Shown one piece after another: positions 43,005 to 51,418 of a DNA stretch of 64,000 nucleotides (position 1 is the stretch's first letter; each line of letters starts with the position of its first letter). The translations under genes and the position numbers were made by a program. The notes under the pieces are model-generated. The model ran no database searches, had not been told where the DNA came from, and saw only the letters and a list, made by a program, of their open reading frames with translations. This DNA is from an uncultured bacterium (GTDB taxonomy: Bacteria; Muiribacteriota; Ozemobacteria; Ozemobacterales; Ozemobacteraceae): assembly GCA_937949615.1 (NCBI GenBank), contig CALEDQ010000019.1:62001-126000 (forward strand), read 5' to 3'.

Positions 43005-44885
43005 ATGAAAGCAAAAGGCAAGCCAGGGAGAGGGCGGATAAACGAAAATTTTATCTTTATTCAGGCATTTTCGCTTTTTCAGCAGGCCCAGGCCGAAGAA
43101 AAGACCAGTTTTATAAAAGCTTTGAATTTATACAAACAAACTATCAGCCTGATCGATTCTATCCCGGAGAAATTCCCGTCAAGTTCTCTTGCGCTGAAAA
43201 TAGCCCAGCGTCGTTTCAGATTAGGGAAAACGACATACTCGGGTATTCAGAAAAAAATTGAATCTCTGCGCCTCAAGGCTTCGCATGAAGAAACGCTGGA
43301 AATTCTTCATGACTGCGCCCGTAATCTGTCCCAGCCGGAGCAGAGAGCTGAAAAGCTCAGTGACATAGCCCTGCTGTTTCATTCCAATGGTCAGAAAAGC
43401 CATTGTCTGAGGGTTTTGTCAAAGGCGTCAGAAGCTGCTGAAGATATTGCAGATCTTTCTTCCAGAAGCAGGTTGTTGCATCTAGTGGCATTAAAATATG
43501 CCGAAATAGGGGAATTTGAAAGAGCTCTGACATTATCGGTTTTTTTAACCGATCTTTCAGACCAGGTAAGACTTCTGACGGATCTAGGCAGCACCTATTA
43601 TCAGAAGAAAATGCAGGAGCGTGCCCGACAGCTGTTTTTCAATGCTATTGAGCTGGCTGAACGTGCCGCTGATGAGGAACAGAGCATAGCTCTTACCTCC
43701 TGGATAGCATATAAGCTTGCTGAAAGCGAAGAATATTTCTGGGCTCTTGAGGTTGCTGAATCAATAGCAAACGAAGAATACCGCTGTTCTGCCATTCATC
43801 AGATTGTTGAAAGGCTTATCAGCTCTGGTAAGTTTTTTCAGGAATTCGCCAGAAAAATTGATCGGCCGGATGCCAAGGCGGAACTTATGGTAAGCATGGC
43901 CATGAAGTATGCGGCGGATGGTTATTTCTCTCAGGCTAGAGAGGCCGTAGAAAGCATTGCCAGCATTTCTTTGAAATCGCAGGCCTTACTTGCCGTGGCT
44001 TCTGAATACCGTGAAAAAATCCATCAGTCTTCTGCTATTGAGCTGGTTGACGAAGCCCTGAATCTCTCGGCAAGAATCGTTGAGCCGGAAGCGCGAATTC
44101 ATTCAATTGTTCGCGCCTGTGGTATTCTGGCATTTCACAAGCAGGATTCGAGAGTTGCTCAGCTGATGGAACAGTCTGTTAAGCTGGCTGCAACTATTTA
44201 TCAGGATTTTCGTCGTCCTGAATTCTATACCTATCTGGTAAAAAACGCATTGGAGCTTAATCAACTGGCTATTGCCGAAGACATTGTCTCGGTAATTTCT
44301 GATAAAAATGCCAGAAACCGTGCCATAAGCGATATTGCCGTCAGACATGCTTTTCTCGACAACTTTTCGCTGGCCCAGAAAAAGATTGCAGCTATTGATG
44401 ACCCTTTCCAGAAATTTCAGGCGATATTCAGGATAATAGACATTAACCCGGAAAACAGGAATCTTCGCGCCAAGCTCGCTTTGCTCAATGAAATAGTTGA
44501 GAATCTGCCACAATTGCAGAAACTTGAAAACTCAGATCAAATCCTGGCTGAATGTTCTGTTCATCTTGCCAGGCTCGAAAAATTTCATAGCGCTCTGCAG
44601 GTTCAGGAAGCAATAAAATCGGATCAGGCCCGGGACGAACTCCTCTGGAAGCTCGCAGAACTAAAATTCCGTGGCGACTTTTTTATCGAAGGTATTGAAA
44701 TTATAAGATTGATCAAAAACCAGGACAGTAGAATTTCGCGATTAATCCAGCTTGGAGTGGCAATTTACAGCGGAAAATATCAGTCAGAAACTTTCAAAAT
44801 CTATGACTTTCTACCAGTAGCCTTTTCTTTCTGGCTTGAGGAAAAGGAAAAATTCGAAATACAGTCTTTCCAGAACAAGCTTTAA
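43005..44885 (+). CDS. Large alpha-helical-repeat protein, unknown function
   Basis: 626 residues, soluble, no signal peptide, made almost wholly of paired helices in TPR/SEL-like repeats of about 35-40 residues (for example RSRLLHLVALKYAEIGEFER and AKAELMVSMAMKYAADGYFS). The recurring unit reads A-x-x-Y-x-x-x-G-x-x-x-x-A. Such solenoids bind partner proteins. TATAAT (42982-42987) and AGGA lie just before the ATG. No enzymatic motif is seen. Base composition is AT-richer than in the flanking core genes. Confidence 0.75.
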   Translation: MKAKGKPGRGRINENFIFIQAFSLFQQAQAEEKTSFIKALNLYKQTISLIDSIPEKFPSSSLALKIAQRRFRLGKTTYSGIQKKIESLRLKASHEETLEILHDCARNLSQPEQRAEKLSDIALLFHSNGQKSHCLRVLSKASEAAEDIADLSSRSRLLHLVALKYAEIGEFERALTLSVFLTDLSDQVRLLTDLGSTYYQKKMQERARQLFFNAIELAERAADEEQSIALTSWIAYKLAESEEYFWALEVAESIANEEYRCSAIHQIVERLISSGKFFQEFARKIDRPDAKAELMVSMAMKYAADGYFSQAREAVESIASISLKSQALLAVASEYREKIHQSSAIELVDEALNLSARIVEPEARIHSIVRACGILAFHKQDSRVAQLMEQSVKLAATIYQDFRRPEFYTYLVKNALELNQLAIAEDIVSVISDKNARNRAISDIAVRHAFLDNFSLAQKKIAAIDDPFQKFQAIFRIIDINPENRNLRAKLALLNEIVENLPQLQKLENSDQILAECSVHLARLEKFHSALQVQEAIKSDQARDELLWKLAELKFRGDFFIEGIEIIRLIKNQDSRISRLIQLGVAIYSGKYQSETFKIYDFLPVAFSFWLEEKEKFEIQSFQNKL

Positions 44886-44929
44886 CAGAAGTTTAATGGG
44901 GCGGCCAGTTTCATTGCCTGAAACCGCCT

Positions 44930-45006
44930 TCAGAGCGGCAAAGCTGTCAACTGGCCTGAGGTAATCAGGATTTTTTGCATTTCTTTTATCCTGAAGCTTT
45001 TCGACT
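44930..45006 (-). pseudogene. Relic of the VapC/VapB junction (third copy)
   Basis: The ATG at 44978-44980 opens MQKILITSGQLTALPL, a decayed copy of the toxin N-terminus MQRILIDSGPLIALFD, with the catalytic Asp lost and a stop after 16 residues. The bases to 45006 match the end of the antitoxin gene. The rest of the pair is deleted up to repeat L. Confidence 0.7.
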
Positions 45007-45030
45007 GCGACTGGCTGACGGTAAGCGACC

Positions 45031-45118
45031 CGGCAAAATTTTTAAAATATTTTTTCCCTTTTTTGCTTTTCGGTTGATTTACCTGTGAGACATGCCCACG
45101 GGCAAAAAACTGGAGGGA
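45031..45118 (+). repeat. 88-base leader-like repeat L, copy 2
   Basis: Counterpart of 40284-40370. Here it ends in CTGGAGGG, the ribosome site of the gene at 45123, so it functions as that gene's leader. No clear promoter could be assigned inside it. Confidence 0.65.
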
Positions 45119-45122
45119 AAAA

Positions 45123-46007
45123 ATGTTCAGAGTTAAATTTTTCGGCTTTTTCGCTGCGTTTCTTTTCATCGGCCTGATCTGTTCGGCCGCAGATAAGAAC
45201 TTTGAAGGCAGATTTCTGCAGATTATCAGTGGCAGATACAGGTTCAGACTGCAGGTGATCGGCATGAGCACCAAAATTGAAATTCAGAACGCCACCGCCA
45301 GCATTTCGATTGATGACGATGAAGCCCTGATTAAGGTATCAGCGCCAGGATACCGCCACAACTACTGCCATTTCGAGCTTAAACAGGGTGTTGATTACTA
45401 CGAAAGCAGGGCTTATCTGCATGAACCAACCACCTTTACCTTTCTGCGCGAGCAAAATCTGAAACAGTTGAAAAATGGCCTCTCCTACTGCGAATGGGAA
45501 CCCTGCAACAATTGCTGGTATGATGAGATATGTGTCGCCGGCGAGTTTCCCAAAGCGGGTTTTGAAAATCTCTCGGTCAGCGACTTTCATGTTCGCATCA
45601 ACCGGAAACATGACTATGCCTGGCCGCCGCGCGTGTTTATTTTCGACCGCGAAGACCGGTGGGGCTTCGAAATCATGGTCGATCGAACCTCACTGAAAGC
45701 CGAAAAGAAAAATCATATCGACATCATCATCACCCGCAAAGGTGAAAACATACAGTTGCAGACAGAATACCTGCAGCATCTGGCCGCAGCATATGAAGCC
45801 GGTCTCGAAAAACTAAGCACTGCTGCAGATGAAGCTGACTTTCTGCGCTGGCAGGAACGCCTGGCAGCGACAGCCTCAGAACTGACACGCAATTTTGCAG
45901 ACCTGAACCAGGAAACACAAAATGGGATTCTCGCTCAATTATCCGATGACTGGCCTTTAACGAGAGATCTCAAAAGCATCGCCACCTTCGCCAGCCTGCA
46001 CAATTAA
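45123..46007 (+). CDS. Exported protein with PEGA-like beta domains
   Basis: 294 residues: signal peptide (about 5-22, cleavage near CSAA), beta-rich domain with ALIKVSAPGYRHNY typical of PEGA or carboxypeptidase-regulatory-like folds, a Cys-rich patch (CEWEPCNNCWYDEIC), a second beta domain (FHVRINRKHDYAWPPRVFIF) and a helical C-terminus. No enzymatic motif. The order of elements parallels the 51419-52063 product, so the two are likely distant paralogues. GGAGGG precedes the ATG. Confidence 0.72.
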   Translation: MFRVKFFGFFAAFLFIGLICSAADKNFEGRFLQIISGRYRFRLQVIGMSTKIEIQNATASISIDDDEALIKVSAPGYRHNYCHFELKQGVDYYESRAYLHEPTTFTFLREQNLKQLKNGLSYCEWEPCNNCWYDEICVAGEFPKAGFENLSVSDFHVRINRKHDYAWPPRVFIFDREDRWGFEIMVDRTSLKAEKKNHIDIIITRKGENIQLQTEYLQHLAAAYEAGLEKLSTAADEADFLRWQERLAATASELTRNFADLNQETQNGILAQLSDDWPLTRDLKSIATFASLHN

Positions 46008-46020
46008 CCCGACCGGTTTA

Positions 46021-47598
46021 TTAAATGGCGTCTTTGATCTGCAGGACTGTTCTGACGAGAACTTCACGGAAAGCAGTGCGCAACTGCTCGTTGAGAACTT
46101 TGAAGCCGATCAGTTCTACCGGCGCCAGGTCGTCGGTAAGAACCAGGTCTGACTTTTCGGCGTCCTTGAGACCGGGAAAAGCCCGTTGAGTGAGCTTGAA
46201 CAGCGGGTGATCGATCGGCAGGGCATCGAAATTGGCTTTGAAATTGTCAAAAATCTGCCCGTTGCGTGAAACGAAAAACACGCGGTTATAGTAATCGGGG
46301 TGCGTGCAGAGCATCACCTTCGGAAACAGGCCCTGCAGAGTACCGGTCAGATAACTGACGAGATCGGGTTTTATCTGCGACCGCATGTTGACGTTGATAA
46401 CCAGAACCCCGTCGTCAGAGAGATTACGCATCAGCTGCTGAAAAAATTCTCTGGTAGCCATGTGAAACGGGTAGGTTACGTCCTGAAAGGCATCGAGAAA
46501 GATAATGCGGTATTTTTTGTCGGTCTTCGTCAAAAAGGCCCGGCCATCATCGACAAACACCCTGGCATCGTCATCGGTCAGTGCAAAGTATTTGCGGCCA
46601 ACCTCGACGATACCGGGGTCAATTTCGACGCCGTCGATCTCGCTGTCAGGAAAGTATTTGCGGCAGAGCTTGGCAAAGGTGCCGGTGGCAAAGCCAAGCA
46701 CCAGAACCGGCACTTTTTCAGGCTTTTCGGCCGGCTTGAGAAAGTAGTGTGACAGCAGCGCCAGGTCATAACAGAGATCGGTGAGGCCCATGTCAGGTGC
46801 ATACATCGACTGCACGCCGAGAAAAACGTGGGTTGAAAGGGTGGTCACATCATCTTTGCGGTTGATCAGCAGGTAATTATAGATCGACTCGGCTTCGCAC
46901 AGGGGCTTTTCCCAGAAGGCGAACGACGGCGAAGAAGGCGTTACTGCCAGAATCACAATAAGAAGCAGAGCAACCCATGGCTTCGCACCACCAAGGCGGC
47001 TGCGCAGAGCATTCAACACGGCCAGCAGAGCCAGAACACCGGCAAAGAGAAAGAAGGTACGATTGGTGCCAAGGGTCGGAATCGTCAGAAAAGTCGGCAG
47101 AAACGTGCCGAAAATACTGCCAAGCGTCGAGAGGGCATAGATTTCGCCGGCAATCTGGCCGTTATTATCGAGGTTGCGGGTGGCAACCTTGATCATGCAT
47201 GGCGAAGTGGCGCCGAGGATGACGCAGGGCACCGCAAACAGCACGGCACAGGCGAGAAAGCTGCCGACCAGGATCGGATTTTCCGGAAAAAGGACGATAG
47301 CAGACCCCGAGATCGCCACAATAATATGCTTGCCGACAACCGGAATCAGGGCCACCCAGATCGAAGCCCAGAGAATCAGCTGGTAAAGGCGGCTCTCCGG
47401 GTTCTGGTGATCGGCCATGCGGCCGCCAATAAAGTTGCCGAGGCTGATGGCGACAAGAATGACGCCAATGATGATTGTCCAGGTGATCATCGACGAGCCG
47501 AAATACGGTGCCATAAAGCGGCTCGAAGCAATCTCGACGCCCATTATCGAAGCCCCGCACATGAAGGTAGTCAAATAAAGAAAAGCGTTTCTTTTCAT
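46021..47598 (-). CDS. Fused membrane/spermidine-synthase-like protein
   Basis: 525 residues. The N-terminal 220 residues carry about seven membrane segments (MGVEIASSRFMAPYFGSS opening, ILGATSPCMIKVA). The C-terminal part is a SpeE-like Rossmann domain (VLVLGFATGTFAKLC, IDGVEIDPGIVEVG, IFLDAFQDVTYPFH). Members of this fused family are often called spermidine synthases, but aminopropyl transfer is unproven; some act as lipid or polyamine-related enzymes. ATG at 47598 is preferred to a TTG four codons upstream for ribosome-site spacing. Convergent with the 45123 gene, 13 bases apart. Confidence 0.85.
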   Translation of the reverse strand: MKRNAFLYLTTFMCGASIMGVEIASSRFMAPYFGSSMITWTIIIGVILVAISLGNFIGGRMADHQNPESRLYQLILWASIWVALIPVVGKHIIVAISGSAIVLFPENPILVGSFLACAVLFAVPCVILGATSPCMIKVATRNLDNNGQIAGEIYALSTLGSIFGTFLPTFLTIPTLGTNRTFFLFAGVLALLAVLNALRSRLGGAKPWVALLLIVILAVTPSSPSFAFWEKPLCEAESIYNYLLINRKDDVTTLSTHVFLGVQSMYAPDMGLTDLCYDLALLSHYFLKPAEKPEKVPVLVLGFATGTFAKLCRKYFPDSEIDGVEIDPGIVEVGRKYFALTDDDARVFVDDGRAFLTKTDKKYRIIFLDAFQDVTYPFHMATREFFQQLMRNLSDDGVLVINVNMRSQIKPDLVSYLTGTLQGLFPKVMLCTHPDYYNRVFFVSRNGQIFDNFKANFDALPIDHPLFKLTQRAFPGLKDAEKSDLVLTDDLAPVELIGFKVLNEQLRTAFREVLVRTVLQIKDAI

Positions 47599-47727
47599 AT
47601 TAACCGCCAAACCCTCAGATATGTATGTAACCAGAATCAGCCTAATGCTTACGCCCTGGTTTTGACAACGGAATTATTTCAGCAGCAGGACAATTGCACT
47701 AAAATGCCCGTGTATTTGATCAGAAAA

Positions 47728-47754
47728 GGATTCCTGCCTACGCAGAATGACGGG
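47728..47754. repeat. REP-like palindrome
   Basis: GGATTCCTGCCTACGCAGAA followed by TGACGGG resembles the GGATTCC...GGAATGACG palindromes at 7141 and 30211. Confidence 0.45.
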
Positions 47755-47840
47755 TATGAATTGTTTCATTCCCAGCTTAGACAAGGAACTCGGAAGATTA
47801 ATACGATTGCACTACCGGTAATTGGGCCTGTAACTTTTTA

Positions 47841-48581
47841 ATGACGAAGATGTATGATAGACTCAACTCCGCCTGCTGTAATTATTTCCGTCTCATGGTC
47901 AGAAAAATGTCTGAAGAAAAAACGTGCAAAACCGCCGGCTTTATAAAAGTCGGCCTGGTTCTTCTACTGGCCGCGATTGCCATAACAGGTTTCGTCGCGG
48001 TTCGTGGGCTGCAGACTTTCAGATGGGGCATGGCAGAATGTCTGCGCTGGCAGGGCGAAAGCCTGTCTGAGCGCTTTTTTGTCACAGACGAAACCAGCAG
48101 GCAGCTTGTAACCATGACCGGCGAGTTCGCCCGGCAGATCGAATCAGGCACGGTTTCGCCACTTAAAGGCTTCACAGTTCTGCGGGCCTTTTACAACGGG
48201 CCACTGCTGCTGACACTTTTGCACACAAGCCTTATTCAAAGCCTGCACGCAACTGAAATGCCTGAAGGGATCGACACTTCAGAGCTTACCGGCATCTCTC
48301 TGCGATTTTTCTTCGCCGCAAAACAGGGCAAAATAGCGTTACCGACGCAGAAAGAAATTATCGACATGCTGATGGAAAAACGCGTCGTCGAAACCCCTTC
48401 CGCGCTTGGGCTGGCAATTCCAGAGCAGACCGAGTCTTTCAGAAAAAAACTCAGTCAGAGCACCATGCTCAGCTGTCTCAAACGCATGGGCGACATCAGC
48501 AGTGACACTGCCGCCATTTTCCCCACTGCTGAGCTAGAACCTGTTTCAGAATTAAGGCAGATTATCGCCGCGGCTCAATGA
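47841..48581 (+). CDS. Membrane-anchored protein of unknown function
   Basis: 246 residues with one membrane anchor (about 36-56, VGLVLLLAAIAITGFVAVRG) and a helix-rich soluble domain. No recognised family. The order of conserved-looking features resembles the 7972-8748 product. The start is uncertain: no ribosome site precedes 47841, and the ATG at 47907 (MSEEKTC) would leave the anchor intact. Confidence 0.6.
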   Translation: MTKMYDRLNSACCNYFRLMVRKMSEEKTCKTAGFIKVGLVLLLAAIAITGFVAVRGLQTFRWGMAECLRWQGESLSERFFVTDETSRQLVTMTGEFARQIESGTVSPLKGFTVLRAFYNGPLLLTLLHTSLIQSLHATEMPEGIDTSELTGISLRFFFAAKQGKIALPTQKEIIDMLMEKRVVETPSALGLAIPEQTESFRKKLSQSTMLSCLKRMGDISSDTAAIFPTAELEPVSELRQIIAAAQ

Positions 48582-48589
48582 CACTGACT

Positions 48590-49555
48590 TCAGACAGGGG
48601 TCTGAAAAAGCACCCAGGTATAAACCGCATAGGAAGCCAGAAGGATTATTCCCTCAACTCTGGTAATTTTCAGGCCGGTGCGCATGATCGGCAGGCAGCC
48701 GAGACAGACAATGAACATCACCGGGCAGTCGATGTTACCCATGTGTTCAGAAACCTTAAGCGGCAGAACCATACCTGCAAGGCCAAGAATGCCGAGAATA
48801 TTGAAGATATTCGAACCGACGACGTTGCCGATGGCAATGTCTGATTTGCCGCGCATGGCTGCCACGACCGAGGTTGCCAGTTCTGGCAGCGAAGTTCCGG
48901 CCGCAATCAGGGTCAGGCCGATCACTTCATCAGAGATCCCGGCAACCCTGGCTATGGCCACCGAACCGTGCAGCAGCAGTTTTGAGCCGGCAATCATTGC
49001 AACAAGACCGAAAAAAATCAGCCGTATTTCTGCAAAAAGAGTGGTTGGCTCGTCACCATCACTGCTTTCTTCGTCGGAGGGCTCGGTTCTCGCTTTGTAA
49101 TAGCTGTAAACCGTGTAAACAATCAACAGAGAGAACAGAAGAGCCGCTTCGGGTCGAGAGATCATGCGGTCAAGCGACATATACCACATCATGCCGGCCA
49201 CGCCGATCATAACCGGCACATCACGTCTGATAACCGACCGACTGCATGAAATCGGCTGAATCAGCGCAGCAATACCGAGTATCAGAGCAATATTGAAAAT
49301 ATTCGAGCCAACCACATTACCGACCGCAATGCCGGGGTTATTGTTTAAACTGGCGTCAACGCTGACGACGAATTCTGGCATCGAGGTGCCGAAAGCGACA
49401 ACCGTGAGGCCGATTACCAGAGATGAAACCCCCAGACGCTTAGCCAGATTCGAGGCACCGCTTACCAGCCAGTCGGCAGCGACTGTGAGAAGATAAAGCC
49501 CGGCCCCGATCATGGCGGCAATTTCAAAATATCCGAGTTCAAGCTTGAAAAGCAT
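48590..49555 (-). CDS. Ca2+/Na+ antiporter, YrbG/CaCA family
   Basis: 321 residues with about ten membrane segments in two inverted halves. Each carries the alpha-repeat signature: FGTSMPEFVVSVDASL with GNVVGSNIFNIALI, and AGTSLPELATSVVAAM with GNVVGSNIFNILGI. A charged loop (SDEESSDGDEPTT) joins the halves. It should exchange calcium or another cation for sodium or protons across the inner membrane. The start is an ATG at 49555. Lies downstream of the small membrane protein gene. Confidence 0.93.
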   Translation of the reverse strand: MLFKLELGYFEIAAMIGAGLYLLTVAADWLVSGASNLAKRLGVSSLVIGLTVVAFGTSMPEFVVSVDASLNNNPGIAVGNVVGSNIFNIALILGIAALIQPISCSRSVIRRDVPVMIGVAGMMWYMSLDRMISRPEAALLFSLLIVYTVYSYYKARTEPSDEESSDGDEPTTLFAEIRLIFFGLVAMIAGSKLLLHGSVAIARVAGISDEVIGLTLIAAGTSLPELATSVVAAMRGKSDIAIGNVVGSNIFNILGILGLAGMVLPLKVSEHMGNIDCPVMFIVCLGCLPIMRTGLKITRVEGIILLASYAVYTWVLFQTPV

Positions 49556-49590
49556 GCTGTTTCCTTTTTCTTTGAATCATGCGGTTTAAT

Positions 49591-49622
49591 GGCAGGTGGG
49601 CAGACAAAGCCGCCCACCTGCC
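49591..49622. terminator. Strong hairpin after the 44-residue gene
   Basis: GGCAGGTGGGC (49591-49601) pairs perfectly with 49612-49622. No T-run follows on either side, so it may be an attenuator or RNA-stabilising hairpin between the small gene and the antiporter gene rather than a true terminator. Confidence 0.45.
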
Positions 49623-49644
49623 GGGCATAGAATGTCGATCGGAT

Positions 49645-49779
49645 TTAAATCAGGCCGAAATACATGATCAGCCAGCCGACCACACAGGTAACAACAGTGG
49701 TAATAACGATCTTTTTGAAGAGATCAGCCGGAGATTCGCCATTATCGAACTGATTGAGGTCGTTTTTATGATTATCCAT
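49645..49779 (-). CDS. 44-residue small membrane protein
   Basis: Short gene read on the minus strand: begins MDNHKNDLNQFDNG, has one hydrophobic helix (IVITTVVTCVVGWLIMYF) and ends GLI. AAAGGAAACC directly precedes the ATG. It may be cotranscribed with the antiporter gene 90 bases downstream and could be a small regulatory subunit of it, which is inference. No other feature is seen in the 49556-49871 gap apart from the hairpin. Confidence 0.6.
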   Translation of the reverse strand: MDNHKNDLNQFDNGESPADLFKKIVITTVVTCVVGWLIMYFGLI

Positions 49780-49871
49780 AGATGGTTTCCTTTCAGATTA
49801 CAGCCGTAACTGCCCCAGACAGGGCAGTCAGTAAAAGAGGGAAAGTTGTGACTGTGACCGGAAAGGAAAGA

Positions 49872-50225
49872 TCAACCGTCGCTGCGCGGCAGGCATAAAA
49901 CCGTCAGGCCCCACTCGTCGGGGTGACGTGCCTGATCAGAGCGGCGATTCTGACCTGGGGCCGAAGCATACCAGGCAATCGGGGGTGCAGGCAGCGGGTC
50001 GATTTCCTGGCTGGCAATAAAATTGAACTGCTGCCGGTTACCCGCGAGAAAAACTGAAACATCCCTGCTGGTTCGCGGAGCACCAAGAATCGCTCCTGTG
50101 TGCGAAGCCTCGCCAATAGTAAGTTCGCCGACGCCAAGGCGGCAGAGAAACATTTCGCCGTCAGCGTGCCAGAAACCCTGGCAAAGGCCAAGAATTAAAA
50201 AAATTACCAGCAGAATGCGTTTCAT
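49872..50225 (-). CDS. Small exported protein of unknown function
   Basis: 117 residues with a signal peptide (MKRILLVIFLILGLCQG) and a beta-rich remainder (FLCRLGVGELTIGEASHTG). No family is recognised. No Shine-Dalgarno sequence is visible. A perfect TATAAT on the minus strand (50237-50232) lies only six bases before the ATG, so the transcript may be leaderless. Confidence 0.6.
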   Translation of the reverse strand: MKRILLVIFLILGLCQGFWHADGEMFLCRLGVGELTIGEASHTGAILGAPRTSRDVSVFLAGNRQQFNFIASQEIDPLPAPPIAWYASAPGQNRRSDQARHPDEWGLTVLCLPRSDG

Positions 50226-50323
50226 GAGTTGATTATAACATAGTTTCGGCATTTTCAGGCGTTCGACCGGCAACGCCGGGCAATCTCAAGACTCTGCAGA
50301 TATAACAGAACCGCCAGAAAAGG

Positions 50324-50347
50324 AAAAACGGCTTCAAAACGAAGCCG
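50324..50347 (-). terminator. Minus-strand terminator-like hairpin
   Basis: CGGCTTC (50329-50335) pairs with GAAGCCG (50341-50347). On the minus strand TTTTT follows. No minus-strand gene lies upstream of it, so it could end an unannotated short RNA or be part of an intergenic repeat. Confidence 0.4.
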
Positions 50348-50362
50348 CTTCAACAAAAAGGT

Positions 50363-50386
50363 CTTGAATCTCTATATTTTGCCCGC
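50363..50386. repeat. 24-base intergenic repeat, copy 2
   Basis: Matches 37896-37919 with one mismatch, same orientation. Confidence 0.6.
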
Positions 50387-50491
50387 TATTTCAGGAGGGC
50401 TGCATTCAATATAACATAAACAAATCAGACGGACCATCGCTAAAGCATCTGGTTGCACATCTGCAGTATTTGCGGTTAAGCTGGGCAAATC

Positions 50492-51358
50492 ATGAAAAAA
50501 TCACCCGCATTAACAATTTATATTCTCATGCTCATGCTTTCCGGCAACTGTCTGCAGGCGGATGCAACAGGGCAGAACAGGCGACAGGTGCAACCAGCAG
50601 CGATCATAGACCAGCATATCGATGGTTATTACAGACAGCCGATTCGGCTTGCAGACCAGCAGGCGGCCAGAATCGGCAGACTGATCTGGCAGAATGAATC
50701 CGGCGGAAAATATGAAGGCCTGACTGCCTGGAACGAGGGTGAAGATTTCGCTTCCCTCGGGATCGGACATTTTATCTGGTACCCGACCGGAAAAACCGGC
50801 CCATTTGTCGAAACATTTCCAGAACTGCTGCGCTTTATCAGGCAGCAGGGTGGCAAATTGCCGGGTTTTCTTGCCAGGGCAAACGGGTGCCCCTGGTCTG
50901 ATCGCAAGACTTTCATGCGGGCATTCTCAGGGCCGCTGATGACCGAACTGCGCCGTTTTCTCGCTCAAACGATAAATCATCAGGTGCGTTTTGCCGCCCT
51001 CAGGCTCGAAAAAGCGCTGCCACAGATGCTCTTGCAATGCTCCGACGATGAACGCAGGCTGATAATTAAAAATTTTTACCGGGTCGCTGAACAGCCGGAC
51101 GGGTTTTACGCGCTGATGGACTATGTGAACTTCAAGGGCGAAGGAACCTCACCCGCCGAAAGATACAACGGGCATGGGTGGGGCCTGCTGCAGGTTCTAC
51201 AGGAAATGGGCAACGGCAACCCTCTTGAAGAATTCTCGCGGGCAGCAGTCAGAGTTTTAACGCGACGGGTTGCCAACAGCCCGGCCGCACGCAATGAAAA
51301 ACGCTGGCTCGCCGGCTGGTCGCACAGGTGTTATACCTACTCACAGCCTCAGCATTGA
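50492..51358 (+). CDS. Exported lysozyme-like protein
   Basis: 288 residues with a signal peptide (about 7-24). The core reads IWQNESGGKYEGLTAWN followed by GEDFASLGIGHFIWYP, a pattern like the catalytic Glu plus beta-hairpin of GH24/GH23 lysozyme folds (here Glu of NESGG). The C-terminal half has FKGEGTSPAERYNGHGWGLL. The family is widespread but uncharacterised as far as I can tell. A murein hydrolase role is inferred from the motif only. No strong ribosome site precedes the ATG. Confidence 0.65.
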   Translation: MKKSPALTIYILMLMLSGNCLQADATGQNRRQVQPAAIIDQHIDGYYRQPIRLADQQAARIGRLIWQNESGGKYEGLTAWNEGEDFASLGIGHFIWYPTGKTGPFVETFPELLRFIRQQGGKLPGFLARANGCPWSDRKTFMRAFSGPLMTELRRFLAQTINHQVRFAALRLEKALPQMLLQCSDDERRLIIKNFYRVAEQPDGFYALMDYVNFKGEGTSPAERYNGHGWGLLQVLQEMGNGNPLEEFSRAAVRVLTRRVANSPAARNEKRWLAGWSHRCYTYSQPQH

Positions 51359-51418
51359 TTATAAAAAGCTTACAGCAAAGCTTCGGGCCTGATTGAAAAA
51401 AATCGCAACGGTTTCAGA

